Of a DNA stretch of 64,000 bases, positions 49,396 to 58,336 are shown one piece after another. Position numbers and translations under genes: made by a program. The notes beneath the pieces are model-generated. The model had not been told where the DNA came from. It did no database searches and saw nothing but the letters and a program-made list of their open reading frames with translations. The stretch's first letter is position 1. The number at the start of each line of letters is the position of its first letter. The DNA lies in the NCBI GenBank assembly GCA_963727285.1, contig CAVSFF010000011.1:1-64000 (forward strand), in the 5' to 3' direction. This DNA comes from CAITWD01 sp963727285 (GTDB taxonomy: Bacteria > Actinomycetota > Thermoleophilia > Miltoncostaeales > Miltoncostaeaceae).

Positions 49396-49718
49396 CACGT
49401 CCTCCTGCCGCCGGGGAAGTGAGGGAGCCGCGATGCCGCGCCTCACCGGATCCGGGTCGGATCGTAATCTTTTCTACTCCCGCGACGCGGCGTGAGTCAA
49501 GGTGCGGTAACGGCAGCCGCTTCGCTAGGGGATGTGCCCGCGCGGCCACCGCACGCGGTGCTGTCTACTAGAAGACATGCGACCGAGAACGCTGATGTGC
49601 CGGCGGTGGCGTTCGCGCGGTGCGCGACGTTCGCGGAGATGTTCTCGAATGCTGTCGGATTGTCGTGCGGTTGATAATCTATGTCGCGAATTACATATCG
49701 GGTGGTCGGAGGTGCGCC
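49396..49718. promoter_or_regulatory. Divergent control region between Sll0783 operon and XRE-cupin operon
   Basis: No gene is visible in these 323 bp. The part nearest the regulator is notably AT-richer than the surroundings (TTGATAATCTATGTCGCGAA at 49671-49690, then TTACATATC) and holds a GATAAT element resembling a -10 box. GTCTACTAGAAGAC (49563-49576) is a 14-bp near-perfect palindrome with one mismatched pair and is a candidate operator for the regulator at 49719. Promoter placement is a guess from base composition. Confidence 0.45.
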
Positions 49719-50306
49719 ATGGGTACGTTGGAGATTCAGTCGACGATCAATCAAACGGTGTCCGAAATCGGCGCCAAGTTGGCGAAGGCCCGGGCGGAGC
49801 GCGGGTGGTCGTTGCAGCAGCTCGCGGACCGTGCCGGGGTCTCTCCGGCCGCCGTGCACAAGATTGAAAAGAGCGGGATCACCCCGACCATCGCGACGCT
49901 GATGAAGATCGCCGCGGCGCTGGGAAAGAGCGTCGGCTACTTCATCGATGAATCGGATCCGCTCCGACCGGTCACGCTTATCCGGCACGATGAACGCGCT
50001 GCCTTGTATACGTCGAAGCAGGGCCTCACGCTCACGAACATCTCGGGTCGCTATGGGCCGTTCTTCGTCGCCGGAGCGGAGGCGATCGTGGCCCCCGGTG
50101 CCGATAGCGGACCCAAAGCCATGGCACACCCCGGCGAGGAGCTCGTGCTCGTCCTCGAGGGTGAGCTCGTCTTCACGGTCGATGACGAGGCCTACGCACT
50201 GGCCAGCGGCGACTCTCTGCACTTCCGTACGACCTGCCGTCACACCTGGGCGAACCCGGGATCGGAGCCGGCGCGTGCGATCTGGCTTGCGATTCGCGGA
50301 TCGTAG
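49719..50306 (+). CDS. XRE-family regulator with C-terminal cupin domain
   Basis: 195 residues; the ATG follows GGAGGTGCGCC. Residues 18-75 are the helix-turn-helix (AKARAERGWSLQQLADRAGV, SPAAVHKIEKSGITPTIATL). Residues about 115-190 are a cupin_2 barrel with HPGEELVLVLEGELVFTVDD, RTTCRHTWAN and ALASGD. This architecture (PuuR/SutR type) usually senses a small metabolite in the cupin and controls the adjacent catabolic operon. It is first in the plus-strand operon, 7 nt before the carbamate kinase gene, and divergent from the Sll0783 operon. Confidence 0.92.
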   Translation: MGTLEIQSTINQTVSEIGAKLAKARAERGWSLQQLADRAGVSPAAVHKIEKSGITPTIATLMKIAAALGKSVGYFIDESDPLRPVTLIRHDERAALYTSKQGLTLTNISGRYGPFFVAGAEAIVAPGADSGPKAMAHPGEELVLVLEGELVFTVDDEAYALASGDSLHFRTTCRHTWANPGSEPARAIWLAIRGS

Positions 50307-50313
50307 CTGAGTC

Positions 50314-51281
50314 ATGCGGATACTGGTTTCACTCGGGGGCAACGCGCTGACTCGAGAGGACCAGCGCGGTACCTGGGATGAGCAGTGCGCCAACGCCCGC
50401 GCGATCGCCGGTGCGCTGGCTGATCTCTTCACGACGGGGCACTCGGTCATCATCACCCACGGCAATGGGCCCCAGGTCGGGTCACTCGCGGTTCAGCAGG
50501 CCTGCGGGTCCGAAGAGGTCCCGCCGCTTCCGCTCGACGCGCTGGTTGCGATGACCCAAGGCGAGCTCGGCTACCTGATCCAACAAAGCATCTCCGAGGT
50601 CGCGCCGCTGGTACCGACGGTCGTCGTGATTACGCGTGTGCGCGTTGACGCCGCAGACCCCCGCTTGTCGATCCGGTCAAGCCGATCGGTCCCTACTACG
50701 AGGAACCAGAGGCCCGGCACAGGGCCGATCGCGACGGGTGGGTCGTGGGGTCAGATGCGGGTCGCGGCTGGCGCCGCCTGGTGGCAAGTCCCGCGCCCTT
50801 GGAGGTCGTTGAGGCAGCTCAGATCCGTACGCTGAACGAGTCGGGAGTCGTGGTCATCGCCGGGGGCGGAGGGGGCGTGCCGGTCGCGCGCAGTGGCATC
50901 GGGTTCCGTGGGATCAGCGCGGTCATCGATAAGGATCGCACGTCGCTGGTGCTGGCCCGGGATACCGGCTGCGATACGCTGGTGCTCGCCACGGGGGTCC
51001 CGCAGGTGGCCCTGGGCTTCGGCACGCGCTGGCAGCAGAGCATCGGCTGTCTTACCGTCAGCCAGGCGCGCCGGCACCTTGCAGAGGGCGAGTTTCCGCC
51101 GGGTAGCATGGGGCCCAAGGTTGAGGCGGCAGCAGCGTTCGCCGCCGAAGGCGGGCGAGCGGTGATCACGAGCCCGGACCGAATAGTGGCAGCACTGGAG
51201 GGGCACGACGGCACATGGATCGTTCCCGACACAGAGGGACCGTCGCGCCACACCTACCGAGTGCATGCACTCGACCCGTGA
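50314..51281 (+). CDS. Carbamate kinase
   Basis: About 322 residues of the amino-acid-kinase fold. MRILVSLGGNALTRED is the N-terminal phosphate-binding loop, ITHGNGPQVGSLAVQ and the loop DPVKPIGPYYEEPEARH follow, then GVVVIAGGGGGVPVARS, ISAVIDKDRTSLVLA and FPPGSMGPKVEAAAAF, all diagnostic. One break near 50665. It makes ATP, CO2 and ammonia from carbamoyl phosphate and ADP. In E. coli the carbamate kinase of the all operon follows the oxamate carbamoyltransferase; here it directly precedes fdrA, which supports the same coupling. Confidence 0.92.
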
Positions 51282-51291
51282 GGACGGAGTC

Positions 51292-52741
51292 ATGAGCTGG
51301 CATGTCATGGTGGTGCCGGGGCGCTACGGGATAGCGTCCGCCTGATCGGCATCGCGCGCGCGCTGCGGGAACGCGATGGCACGGCGGCTGTGAGGTGGCG
51401 ATGGGCACCGCGGCGACATCGACGCGCTCAGAGCCCTTGGTGTGCATGTTCAGGCCGGCCCGGCGGACGTGATCATCGCTGTCGACGCGGACGACTCGGA
51501 CCTCGCCGCGGTGGTGCTGAGCGACGGCCAGGACGCCCTCGTGTCCGCGCCCGCCAGCCATCTGGAATCCGGGTTCGCCGCCGCGCCGCCGCGGTCGCTG
51601 GCGGGTGCCCTCAGCGTGAGCCGGGACGCGAACGTGGCGTTGATCTCGGTCCCCGGCGACTACGCGACGCTCGAGGCGCACCATGCCATCGGCGCTGGTC
51701 TGCACGTGTTCCTGTTCTCCGACCACGTGTCCGTCGACGATGAGATCGCGCTCAAGCAGCGCGCGGAGGCAGGCGGACTGCTCGTGATGGGTCCCGGGTG
51801 CGGCACGGCCATGCTCGGCGGCGTGGGACTGGGTTTCATGAACGTCATACGGCGCGGGCCGGTCGGCATTGTCGCCGCGGCGGGGACGGGCGCCCAAGAG
51901 GTCGCATGTCTGCTCGAGCAGGCCGGGAGCGGCGTCTCCAGGTCATCGGGGTCGGCGGACGCGATCTTTCGGCAGAGGTTGGCGAATCATGTGTCGCCGG
52001 GCCATGCGCATGTTCGCCGATGATCCGGAGACCGAGACGCTGCTCTTGGTCTCGAAGGCGCCGACGGTCGAGGTGGTGCAACAACTGGCAGACGCCCTTC
52101 CCGAGGGGATCCACGTCGTCGCCGCGCTCGTCGGCTGGGATGGAAGCCCAGCCCCGATGGAGGTGCACGCTACCCTTGAGGCTGCCGCATTCGCCGCCGC
52201 GAATGCGCCCCTGCCACGGGATCCGGCGGTGCCCGATACGCCCGCGTGGCGTCGCGCCGCCAGCCGACGGCTGCTGGGGCTGTTCTCTTTTGGAGGTTCG
52301 CTCGCACACGAGGCCCTCACCATCCTTGAACCACTGCTTGGACCAATCGGCGGAAACGTCGGCCGCGCGTCCGGCCCGGCGACGCATCGCATCCTGGACC
52401 TCCGGGAGGAGGAATACACACACGGCCGGGCCCACCCGATGGTCGACCTTCGCGTGCGTCTTGACATGCTTACCGCCGTTCGCGAGCAGCACGAGGTCGG
52501 GTGCGTCTTGATGGACGTCGTCCTCGGGTATGGGGCACACCCGGACCCGGCCCACGAACTCGCATCGGCAATTCGGGCGATTGCTGCCGACATCCCCGTC
52601 ATCGTACGGGTTTGCGGGACGGCGGGGGACCCGCAGCATGCCCCCGGACAGGAGGCCGTCCTGCGCGATGCGGGAGCGATCATTGCACCGTCGAACGCAG
52701 CCGCTGCGCGCCTTGCGGCGGCTGCGGTGTGCGGCGGCTTG
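51292..52741 (+). CDS. fdrA: FdrA (AllF-type) acyl-CoA-synthetase-like protein
   Basis: About 480 residues with breaks near 51332, 51392, 51410, 51942 and 51985. The N-terminus GRYGDSVRLIGIARAL, the core ALISVPGDYATLEAHHAIGA, VMGPGCGTAMLGGVGLGFMN and GPVGIVAAAGTGAQEVACLL (succinyl-CoA-synthetase-like folds), and MVDLRVRLDMLTAVREQHEV are FdrA features. FdrA is the third component of the E. coli AllFGH carbamoyltransferase. The DUF1116 and DUF2877 partners are on the opposite strand 7 kb away. The frame runs without stop into the glycosyltransferase; an out-of-frame TGATG at 52740 suggests the real stop is hidden by an indel. Confidence 0.85.
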
Positions 52742-53913
52742 ATGCGGATCCTCTTACTGACGTATTCGGTGCGTCCCCGTGGGGGTGTCGTGCACACCCT
52801 TGAGCTTGCGGGCGCGCTTCAGGCGGTTGGGCACGACGTGACGATCGCCGCCATGGCGCGCCCCGGCGAAGAGGTCTTCCGGCCATCCGAGGTCCCCTTG
52901 GTCCGCATTGAACACCGTCCCACCGAAGCGTTGTTTGACGACCGGATCGCGGGGATGCAGGCCGCATATCGCGCAGGGCTGCGGGAGCCGATCGCTCAGG
53001 GGCACTTCGATATCGTGCACGCGCAGGACTGCCTGTCGGCAAACGCAGCGCTCGATCTGCGGGACGAGGGCTGTCTCCCGCGCCTCGCACGGACCGTCCA
53101 TCATGTCGACGACTTCACGAGCCCGTCACTGATTGCCTGCCAAGCGCGCTCGATCATCGAACCCGACCTGCTGTTCTGCGTCTCGGCACCATGGGCCCAG
53201 CGGCTGTGGGACGATTTCGCCGTCGAGGCACGTGTCGTGCGCAACGGCGTCGACACCGCCCGCCACCGCCCGCCACGCGATACCGCAGAACGCGACCGTG
53301 ACCGCCTTCGGTTCGGCTGGAGTGATCGGTTCGTATGCCTGACGGTCGGGGGAGTGGAGCCCCGGAAGGGGTCCATAACCCTCATCGACGCATTCGCACG
53401 CGTGCGGCAGGTGCTCGCGTCCCGCAAACCGTTGCTGGTGATTGCCGGGGGAGCGACGCTCTTCGACTACCGCCACGAGCGGGAGCGGTTCGCCGCGCGC
53501 CTGGCCGAACTCGGGTGCGCAGAGGACGTTCACCTCACGGGCACGATCTCCGACGCGGAGCTGGCCGCCTACTCCGCTCGGCCGATGTCTTCGCGTTCCC
53601 CTCCCTGAAGGAGGGCTTCGGCCTCGCCGCGCTTGAGGCGCAGGCATCGGGTCTTCCCGTCGTTGCGAGTGATCTCGATGTGTTCGCGGGGTTCCTGGAA
53701 CACGGGAAGTCGGCCCTGCTGTTCTGCCCGGGCGACGCGGTCGGGCTCGCGGATGCGGTGCAGCGGGTCGCCGAGGATGACGGACTTGCCCGCCGGCTGG
53801 CGGTCGCCGGGCCGGCGGCCGCGGCGCTGCATGGGTGGCAGGCCAGCGCGCGTGAGCATGAAGCCCATTATCGGCGCTTCCTGGCGGGCGACCGCGATCC
53901 GCTGACCATCTAA
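52742..53913 (+). CDS. Glycosyltransferase family 4, MSMEG_0565 type
   Basis: About 390 residues with a break near 53578. The N-terminal phrase LLLTYSVRPRGGVVHTLELA is the family mark of MSMEG_0565 proteins of Nit1C clusters. RLARTVHHVDDF, VVRNGVDTARH, LTVGGVEPRKGSITLIDAFA and, after the break, FAFPSLKEGFGLAALEAQAS with the ExGFGLAALEA catalytic/nucleotide box show a GT-B enzyme. Its sugar donor and acceptor are unknown; it implies the pathway has a glycosylated intermediate or product. The stop overlaps the OsmC start (TAATG). Confidence 0.87.
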
Positions 53914-54333
53914 TGGCGAGGTCGATTCGTGCGGTCGCATCATCGCTGGGTGGGTACTCGGTGGACGTGACGATGCGCCAGCACCACATCCGCGTCGACG
54001 AGCCGCCGCAGGATGGCGGGGGCGATTCGGGCCCGATGCCACCGAACTCTTGTGCGGTGCGCTTGCCTCCTGCTTCGTGGTCGCGTTGCAGTTCGTCGCG
54101 GGGAAACGTGATCTGAGCTCCCCGACCTGGAAGTCGTCGTGACGGCCGAGCGAGCGGGCCGGGAGCTCCGCTACGGCAGGTTCATAGTCGACGCACGCTG
54201 TCGGCTGCCGCGGGGCGATTTGGAGCACCTAATCGCACGCGCCGCACAGGTGTGCTGGGTCTCAAAGACACTCTCCGGGGGTGCGGAGGTCGTGTATCGT
54301 GCTAATGAATTCAATGCGCATCTCCTGGAGTAG
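53913..54333 (+). CDS. OsmC/Ohr-family protein
   Basis: About 140 residues when breaks near 54035 and 54121 are bridged. DATELLCGALASCFVVALQF with its Cys pair region, and the second-half AAQVCWVSKTLSGGAEVVY with the second redox Cys, fit the OsmC fold. OsmC-like proteins reduce organic hydroperoxides or act on thiol-linked groups, using two cysteines. Shorter OsmC-like proteins are frequent in gene clusters handling thiol or thiocarboxylate intermediates. It is tightly coupled to the glycosyltransferase before it and 6 nt from the next gene. Confidence 0.75.
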
Positions 54334-54339
54334 ATCGCC

Positions 54340-54891
54340 ATGGGCCTCGAGAATTCCGAAGAACTCCGCCGAATCCTCACTGGACGAACGCGCCTGGGCC
54401 TTGTGTTCGCCCGGCATGCGTATGGAATGCGGGCCTGGGTCGATCTGATCTCACCGTGGATTCCCGCCGTCGACGATCCACAGATGAAGGCGTTTGTCGC
54501 CCTCCTGGTTGCCGATAATGCCCGGCATATGTCCGAGCTGCGCGATCGGGGGATCAGGAAGAGCGGGATCACCCGGATGCCTACGTCTCCACCCGACGAG
54601 GCTGGGGCGATCTACGATCGCCTGGCGGCGCTGGACTCGCCGGACGAACTGATCGGCTACGCCTGGGGGTCACTCGATCATTTCGCGGAGCTCCTGTCCG
54701 TGTATGCCGACGCCGCTGACGCGGCGGATCTGGCGGCGATCGAGGACGTCAGAGTGGACAACGACCGCAACCGCGCGGTACTGCGGCGGATGGTCGGACC
54801 CAGTGGCGCTCGCCTCGCCGAAGAGGCACACGAGCTCTACCGCGTGCGCGAGCTCGTTGAGGCGCCTCGCTACGCGCGCGGCCATGCCTGA
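54340..54891 (+). CDS. Unrecognised all-helical protein, possibly ferritin-like
   Basis: 183 residues, predicted almost wholly helical: GLVFARHAYGMRAWVDLISP, KAFVALLVADNARHMSELRD, GYAWGSLDHFAELLSVYADA and VDNDRNRAVLRRM. The spacing of D-x-A-R-H and D-x-D-R-N in the two helix pairs recalls ExxxH ligand pairs of ferritin-like oxygenases, but with Asp and Asn replacing Glu and His. No family is assigned. Its end overlaps the methyltransferase start by 8 nt, so it is part of the operon. Confidence 0.6.
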   Translation: MGLENSEELRRILTGRTRLGLVFARHAYGMRAWVDLISPWIPAVDDPQMKAFVALLVADNARHMSELRDRGIRKSGITRMPTSPPDEAGAIYDRLAALDSPDELIGYAWGSLDHFAELLSVYADAADAADLAAIEDVRVDNDRNRAVLRRMVGPSGARLAEEAHELYRVRELVEAPRYARGHA

Positions 54892-55747
54892 GGCACGAGT
54901 ACCGGCGTTCGACCAACTCGTCCGCGAGCTGCCCGTCCGCTCGCCCCGGGCCTGGCGGTTCGCGGCGCTCAGAACCGCTTCGCAGGCCGGCGCGCGCCTT
55001 TCACGCGGACTCGAGATCGGCTATGCCGAGGGATTGGACCACAGCGCGTTCATGGCGCACGTCTATGCCAATCGGCCGACGGGGCGCACCGGCGTGGGCC
55101 GCGCGCTTGATCGACACCTGCTCAGTCGCCGCACCTGCCAGGCGTTTCGCGACATCCGCGGTCTCGCCGCCGCGGCGATCCTGGACGCGATCGACGTGGC
55201 GATCGATGCCGGGGTTGCCGAACCCGTCGTCGTCGATCTGGCCGCGGGATCCGCACCGTATCTCCTCGACATCCTGTCGGTCCGTCCGAGCGTTCGCGCC
55301 ATATTGCGCGACCTCGACCCGAGTGCCGTGCGAGCGGCCGCCACGGAGGTGCGTCGGCGCGGTCTGGAAACCCGCGTCGAATGCGCAGTCGCAGACGCGT
55401 TCGACGTCGATGCGCTCGCCGCCTCGTGTCCGCGGCCGGACGTCATCCTCGAGCTCGGCCTCTACGGCATCTATCACGACGACGGGCGAGTAGCCGACCA
55501 TCTGCGCACGCTCGGCGACCGCGTGCGCCCCTCGCAGATCGTGTGCAACGTCCAGGCCGACAATCCGGAGATCGAGTACATCGCCCGGGTCTCGCGGAAC
55601 CATGCCGGCGAGCCGTGCGTATGGCGGCTGCGTCCCGAGTCGGCGATCTTGGACTGGATGGCAGCCGCCGGATATGTGCCCGCGTCGATCACCCATGATC
55701 GCCACGGTATCTATCGGGTTATGCGACTCGTCCGTCGCGCCCCGTGA
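54884..55747 (+). CDS. Class I SAM-dependent methyltransferase
   Basis: 287 residues from ATG 54884. The Rossmann core has VVDLAAGSAPYLLDIL (motif I), ILRDLDPSAVRAAATEV (motif II), VECAVADAFDVDA (motif III) and PDVILELGLYGIYHDDGRVA (motif IV). The N-terminal 90 residues form a lid with EGLDHSAFMAHVYANRPTGR. It resembles the Methyltransf_20 group. Its stop overlaps the aminotransferase start by 4 nt (ATGA/GTGA type). The methyl acceptor is unknown; it may be a carboxylate, amine or thiol of the pathway intermediate. Confidence 0.83.
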   Translation: MPEARVPAFDQLVRELPVRSPRAWRFAALRTASQAGARLSRGLEIGYAEGLDHSAFMAHVYANRPTGRTGVGRALDRHLLSRRTCQAFRDIRGLAAAAILDAIDVAIDAGVAEPVVVDLAAGSAPYLLDILSVRPSVRAILRDLDPSAVRAAATEVRRRGLETRVECAVADAFDVDALAASCPRPDVILELGLYGIYHDDGRVADHLRTLGDRVRPSQIVCNVQADNPEIEYIARVSRNHAGEPCVWRLRPESAILDWMAAAGYVPASITHDRHGIYRVMRLVRRAP

Positions 55748-57098
55748 GCAGTGTCCTGACATGGGTTCCCGGGCGGGTGGCGCACGCGCGTACCTCATCG
55801 CGCCTGCAGTCCGTCCAGGCGAGTCCCCACGCGATGTGGAACTACGTCACATATCGCGATGCCATCGGCATTCTGGGGCTCGACCCCGACGAGGTCTATC
55901 CCGCGGGCTCGACCCGGCTCGATCCTGCACAGTGGATCGATCTGGGCTGGCTGACGTGTTTCGCCGGACCGCCCGAGAGTGCGGTGACGGCAATGCGCGA
56001 CGCGGTGAGCGCGGATGCCCTGAATCAGTATCCGCCCGACCTGCTCGAGCCCCTTCGAGACGAGGCGGCACGATTCCTGGGCGCCGTGCGCGGTCCCCAT
56101 CTCGAGGTGATCGGAACCGTCGGCGCGCAAGAGGGCATTTCGTTGAGCTTGATGGCCGCGATCGACACTGGCGACGAAGTTCTCGTGAGCGATCCCGGCT
56201 ACTTCCACGTTCCGTCGGCGGTGCTGGCGGTGGGCGGCGTCCCGGTCGGGGTACCGATCTCGCGCGCCAACGGCTTTCGCTTGGATCCCGATGCGGTCGC
56301 CGCACGGATCACGCGCCGGACACGGGCGATCGTGATCGTCGATCCGATGAACCCCTATGGCACCGTTGCCACCCGCGGCGAACTTGAGCGCCTCGCCGCA
56401 CTCGCCGATCACCACGGGCTCCTGTTGATCCACGATGTCACTCACGGTGCGTTGGGTATCGACCCCGAGGCGACCCTGTACCCGCTCCCCTCGCTCGGGA
56501 TCACCGACAACGCAACGGCAACGTTCTCGGTCTCGCACTGCTGGGGCATGGCCGGTGCTCGGGTCGGGTTTCTCGCCGGACCGCCGGACCTTATGCGCGG
56601 GTGCCTGCAACTCAAGGCCGCCCTCACCCGACTCAACACCAACCTCGTCTCGCAGGTCGCCGCCCTCGCCGCGCTTCGCGACCGGGACTACCTTGATCGT
56701 GCGACGGGCGTCGTGCCGGCAAACCTCGCTCACCTCGAGCGGTCACTCGACGACTGCGAGGGGCTGCAGCTCGTTGTCCGTCCCCAACGCGGCCTGGCGT
56801 GCGCCGTTGACACGTCGGCCGCCGGAGTCTCCGCGCAAGAACTCTTGGTCGCGCTGTTCGCGCGCAAGGTCGCGGTCTATCCCGGTGACGGCCTGGGGGA
56901 GTCCACCGCCCAGACCATGATTCGGATCAATCTCTCGCGGCCCGAGAAGCACGCGATGGAACATCTGCGGGCCGTCCTGCCGGAGGCGCTGGCCGAAGCG
57001 CGAAGCGGACGCTGGCGGGATGCGGTGATCGAGCTGCTCGAGCGCAAGGGAACTGCGCGGGCGCCCGGCTTGCCGATCTCCTGCGTGCCCAACAGTGA
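55744..57098 (+). CDS. Aminotransferase class I/II homologue with His in place of the PLP lysine
   Basis: About 450 residues of fold-type I: GTVGAQEGISLSLMAAIDTG (cofactor phosphate loop), VIVDPMNPYGTV (NPxNPTG loop), LLLIHDVTHGALG, FSVSHCWGMAGARVGFLAG and, late, MIRINLSRPEKH with the substrate Arg region. In ordinary members the phrase is SxSKxxGMAGxRxG; here residue 265 is His (codon CAC at 56536-56538) and a Schiff base cannot form there. His at this place is known in ColD and E1-type PMP-dependent sugar dehydratases. A break near 57050 hides the natural end (ARLADLLRAQQ, TGA at 57096), which overlaps the next gene by GTGA. Confidence 0.85.
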
Positions 57099-58336
57099 CG
57101 GTCGCGGACGCGGTCGCAGCCTTTGGGTCGCCCCTGTGGAGGGCGGATCTGGACTGTGCTCGCGACGCATACCGCGATCTTTCGGGGTTGTTCGACCGCG
57201 CCTGGGAAGACACCGTGATCGCGTACTCGTTCAAGACCAACCGACTGCTGGCCCTGCTCGTCGCGCTGACCCACGCGGGGGCACACGCCGAGGTCGTGTG
57301 CGACGCCGAATACGCACTTGCGCGCGACATCTTGGCCCTCGGTGGGGACCGGATCATCGTCGATGGACCGGCCAAGACCGACACGCTGTTGATCCGCGCG
57401 GCGGGTGACCGCGCGCTGGTGATGTGTGACAGTCCGGAGGAGATCGACCGAGCCGCAGGTGTTGGTGTCGAGCGGATTGGACTCCGTGTCCGCCAGGACG
57501 GAGCGCTCGGTGCGTCGAGTCGCTTCGGGATCCGCCCGGATGACATCGCCGCGGCAGCGTGTCGAGTGGCAGCAGCGGGGCTGAGTGTTGAGGCCCTCGG
57601 CACGCATGTGGTGTCGACCGACGTGGTCGAGTCGCTTGACCCCTCGTCCAACCTGGCCGGCCAGGTACGCGTTCGATGGCCACGGGGTCCGCACGACCAC
57701 ATCCGCGCCGCGAAATCGCTTGCCCGGATCGCCCGCGAACTCCGGGAGGCAGGACACCCCCCGATCAGCACGCTCGATCTTGGCGGTGGGTTACCGGCCT
57801 CGGACGACGCGGCCGGCCACGTGGACGGGATCGTGCAGGCGCTCCGCGAGGGCGGGTTCGACGGACGACTGGTCATGGAGCCGGGACGGGCCCTCGTCGC
57901 GGCTGCGGTTGACCTCGTGTGCACGGTGATCGCCGTCAAGCGGCTCGACGATGGCGGACGGGCGGTCGTCGTCGACGCGGGGACAAATCACGTGCCCGGT
58001 GCACTCTGGCAATGGCCGACGGTAAAGTCTCTGAGAGACGGCCCGTCCGCAGGACGAGCGATGGTCTGTGGTCCCTTGTGTCTGAATATCGACATTCTTC
58101 ATCCCGCGGTCGACCTTCCGGATGTCGACCCCGGCGATCTCATCGTCATCGAGGGCGTCGGGGCCTACGCCCAGTCGCATGCCACACAATTTGGCGACGC
58201 CCGCCCAGCCGTCATGGCCCGGGACGACGGGCGCTGGACGCTCGCCCGGCGCCGTGAGGACCTATCCGACCTGATTGGCCCGGAATTGCCCGCCGGGATT
58301 GCGACCGGGCGTCTCCTTGAGGAGGGATTCGCATGA
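57095..58336 (+). CDS. PLP-dependent decarboxylase, diaminopimelate/ornithine decarboxylase family (fold III)
   Basis: 413 residues from GTG 57095. VIAYSFKTNRLLALLVALTH contains the PLP Lys near residue 48. EALGTHVVSTDV, LDLGGGLPASDD (phosphate loop Gly), EPGRALVAAAVDLVC (EPGR) and MVCGPLCLNIDILHPAVDLP (catalytic Cys box) are all conserved. The substrate-specificity loop departs from LysA, so it may decarboxylate a modified amino acid. It sits between the His-substituted aminotransferase homologue and the flavoprotein, with 4-nt overlaps on each side. Confidence 0.88.
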   Translation: MTVADAVAAFGSPLWRADLDCARDAYRDLSGLFDRAWEDTVIAYSFKTNRLLALLVALTHAGAHAEVVCDAEYALARDILALGGDRIIVDGPAKTDTLLIRAAGDRALVMCDSPEEIDRAAGVGVERIGLRVRQDGALGASSRFGIRPDDIAAAACRVAAAGLSVEALGTHVVSTDVVESLDPSSNLAGQVRVRWPRGPHDHIRAAKSLARIARELREAGHPPISTLDLGGGLPASDDAAGHVDGIVQALREGGFDGRLVMEPGRALVAAAVDLVCTVIAVKRLDDGGRAVVVDAGTNHVPGALWQWPTVKSLRDGPSAGRAMVCGPLCLNIDILHPAVDLPDVDPGDLIVIEGVGAYAQSHATQFGDARPAVMARDDGRWTLARRREDLSDLIGPELPAGIATGRLLEEGFA

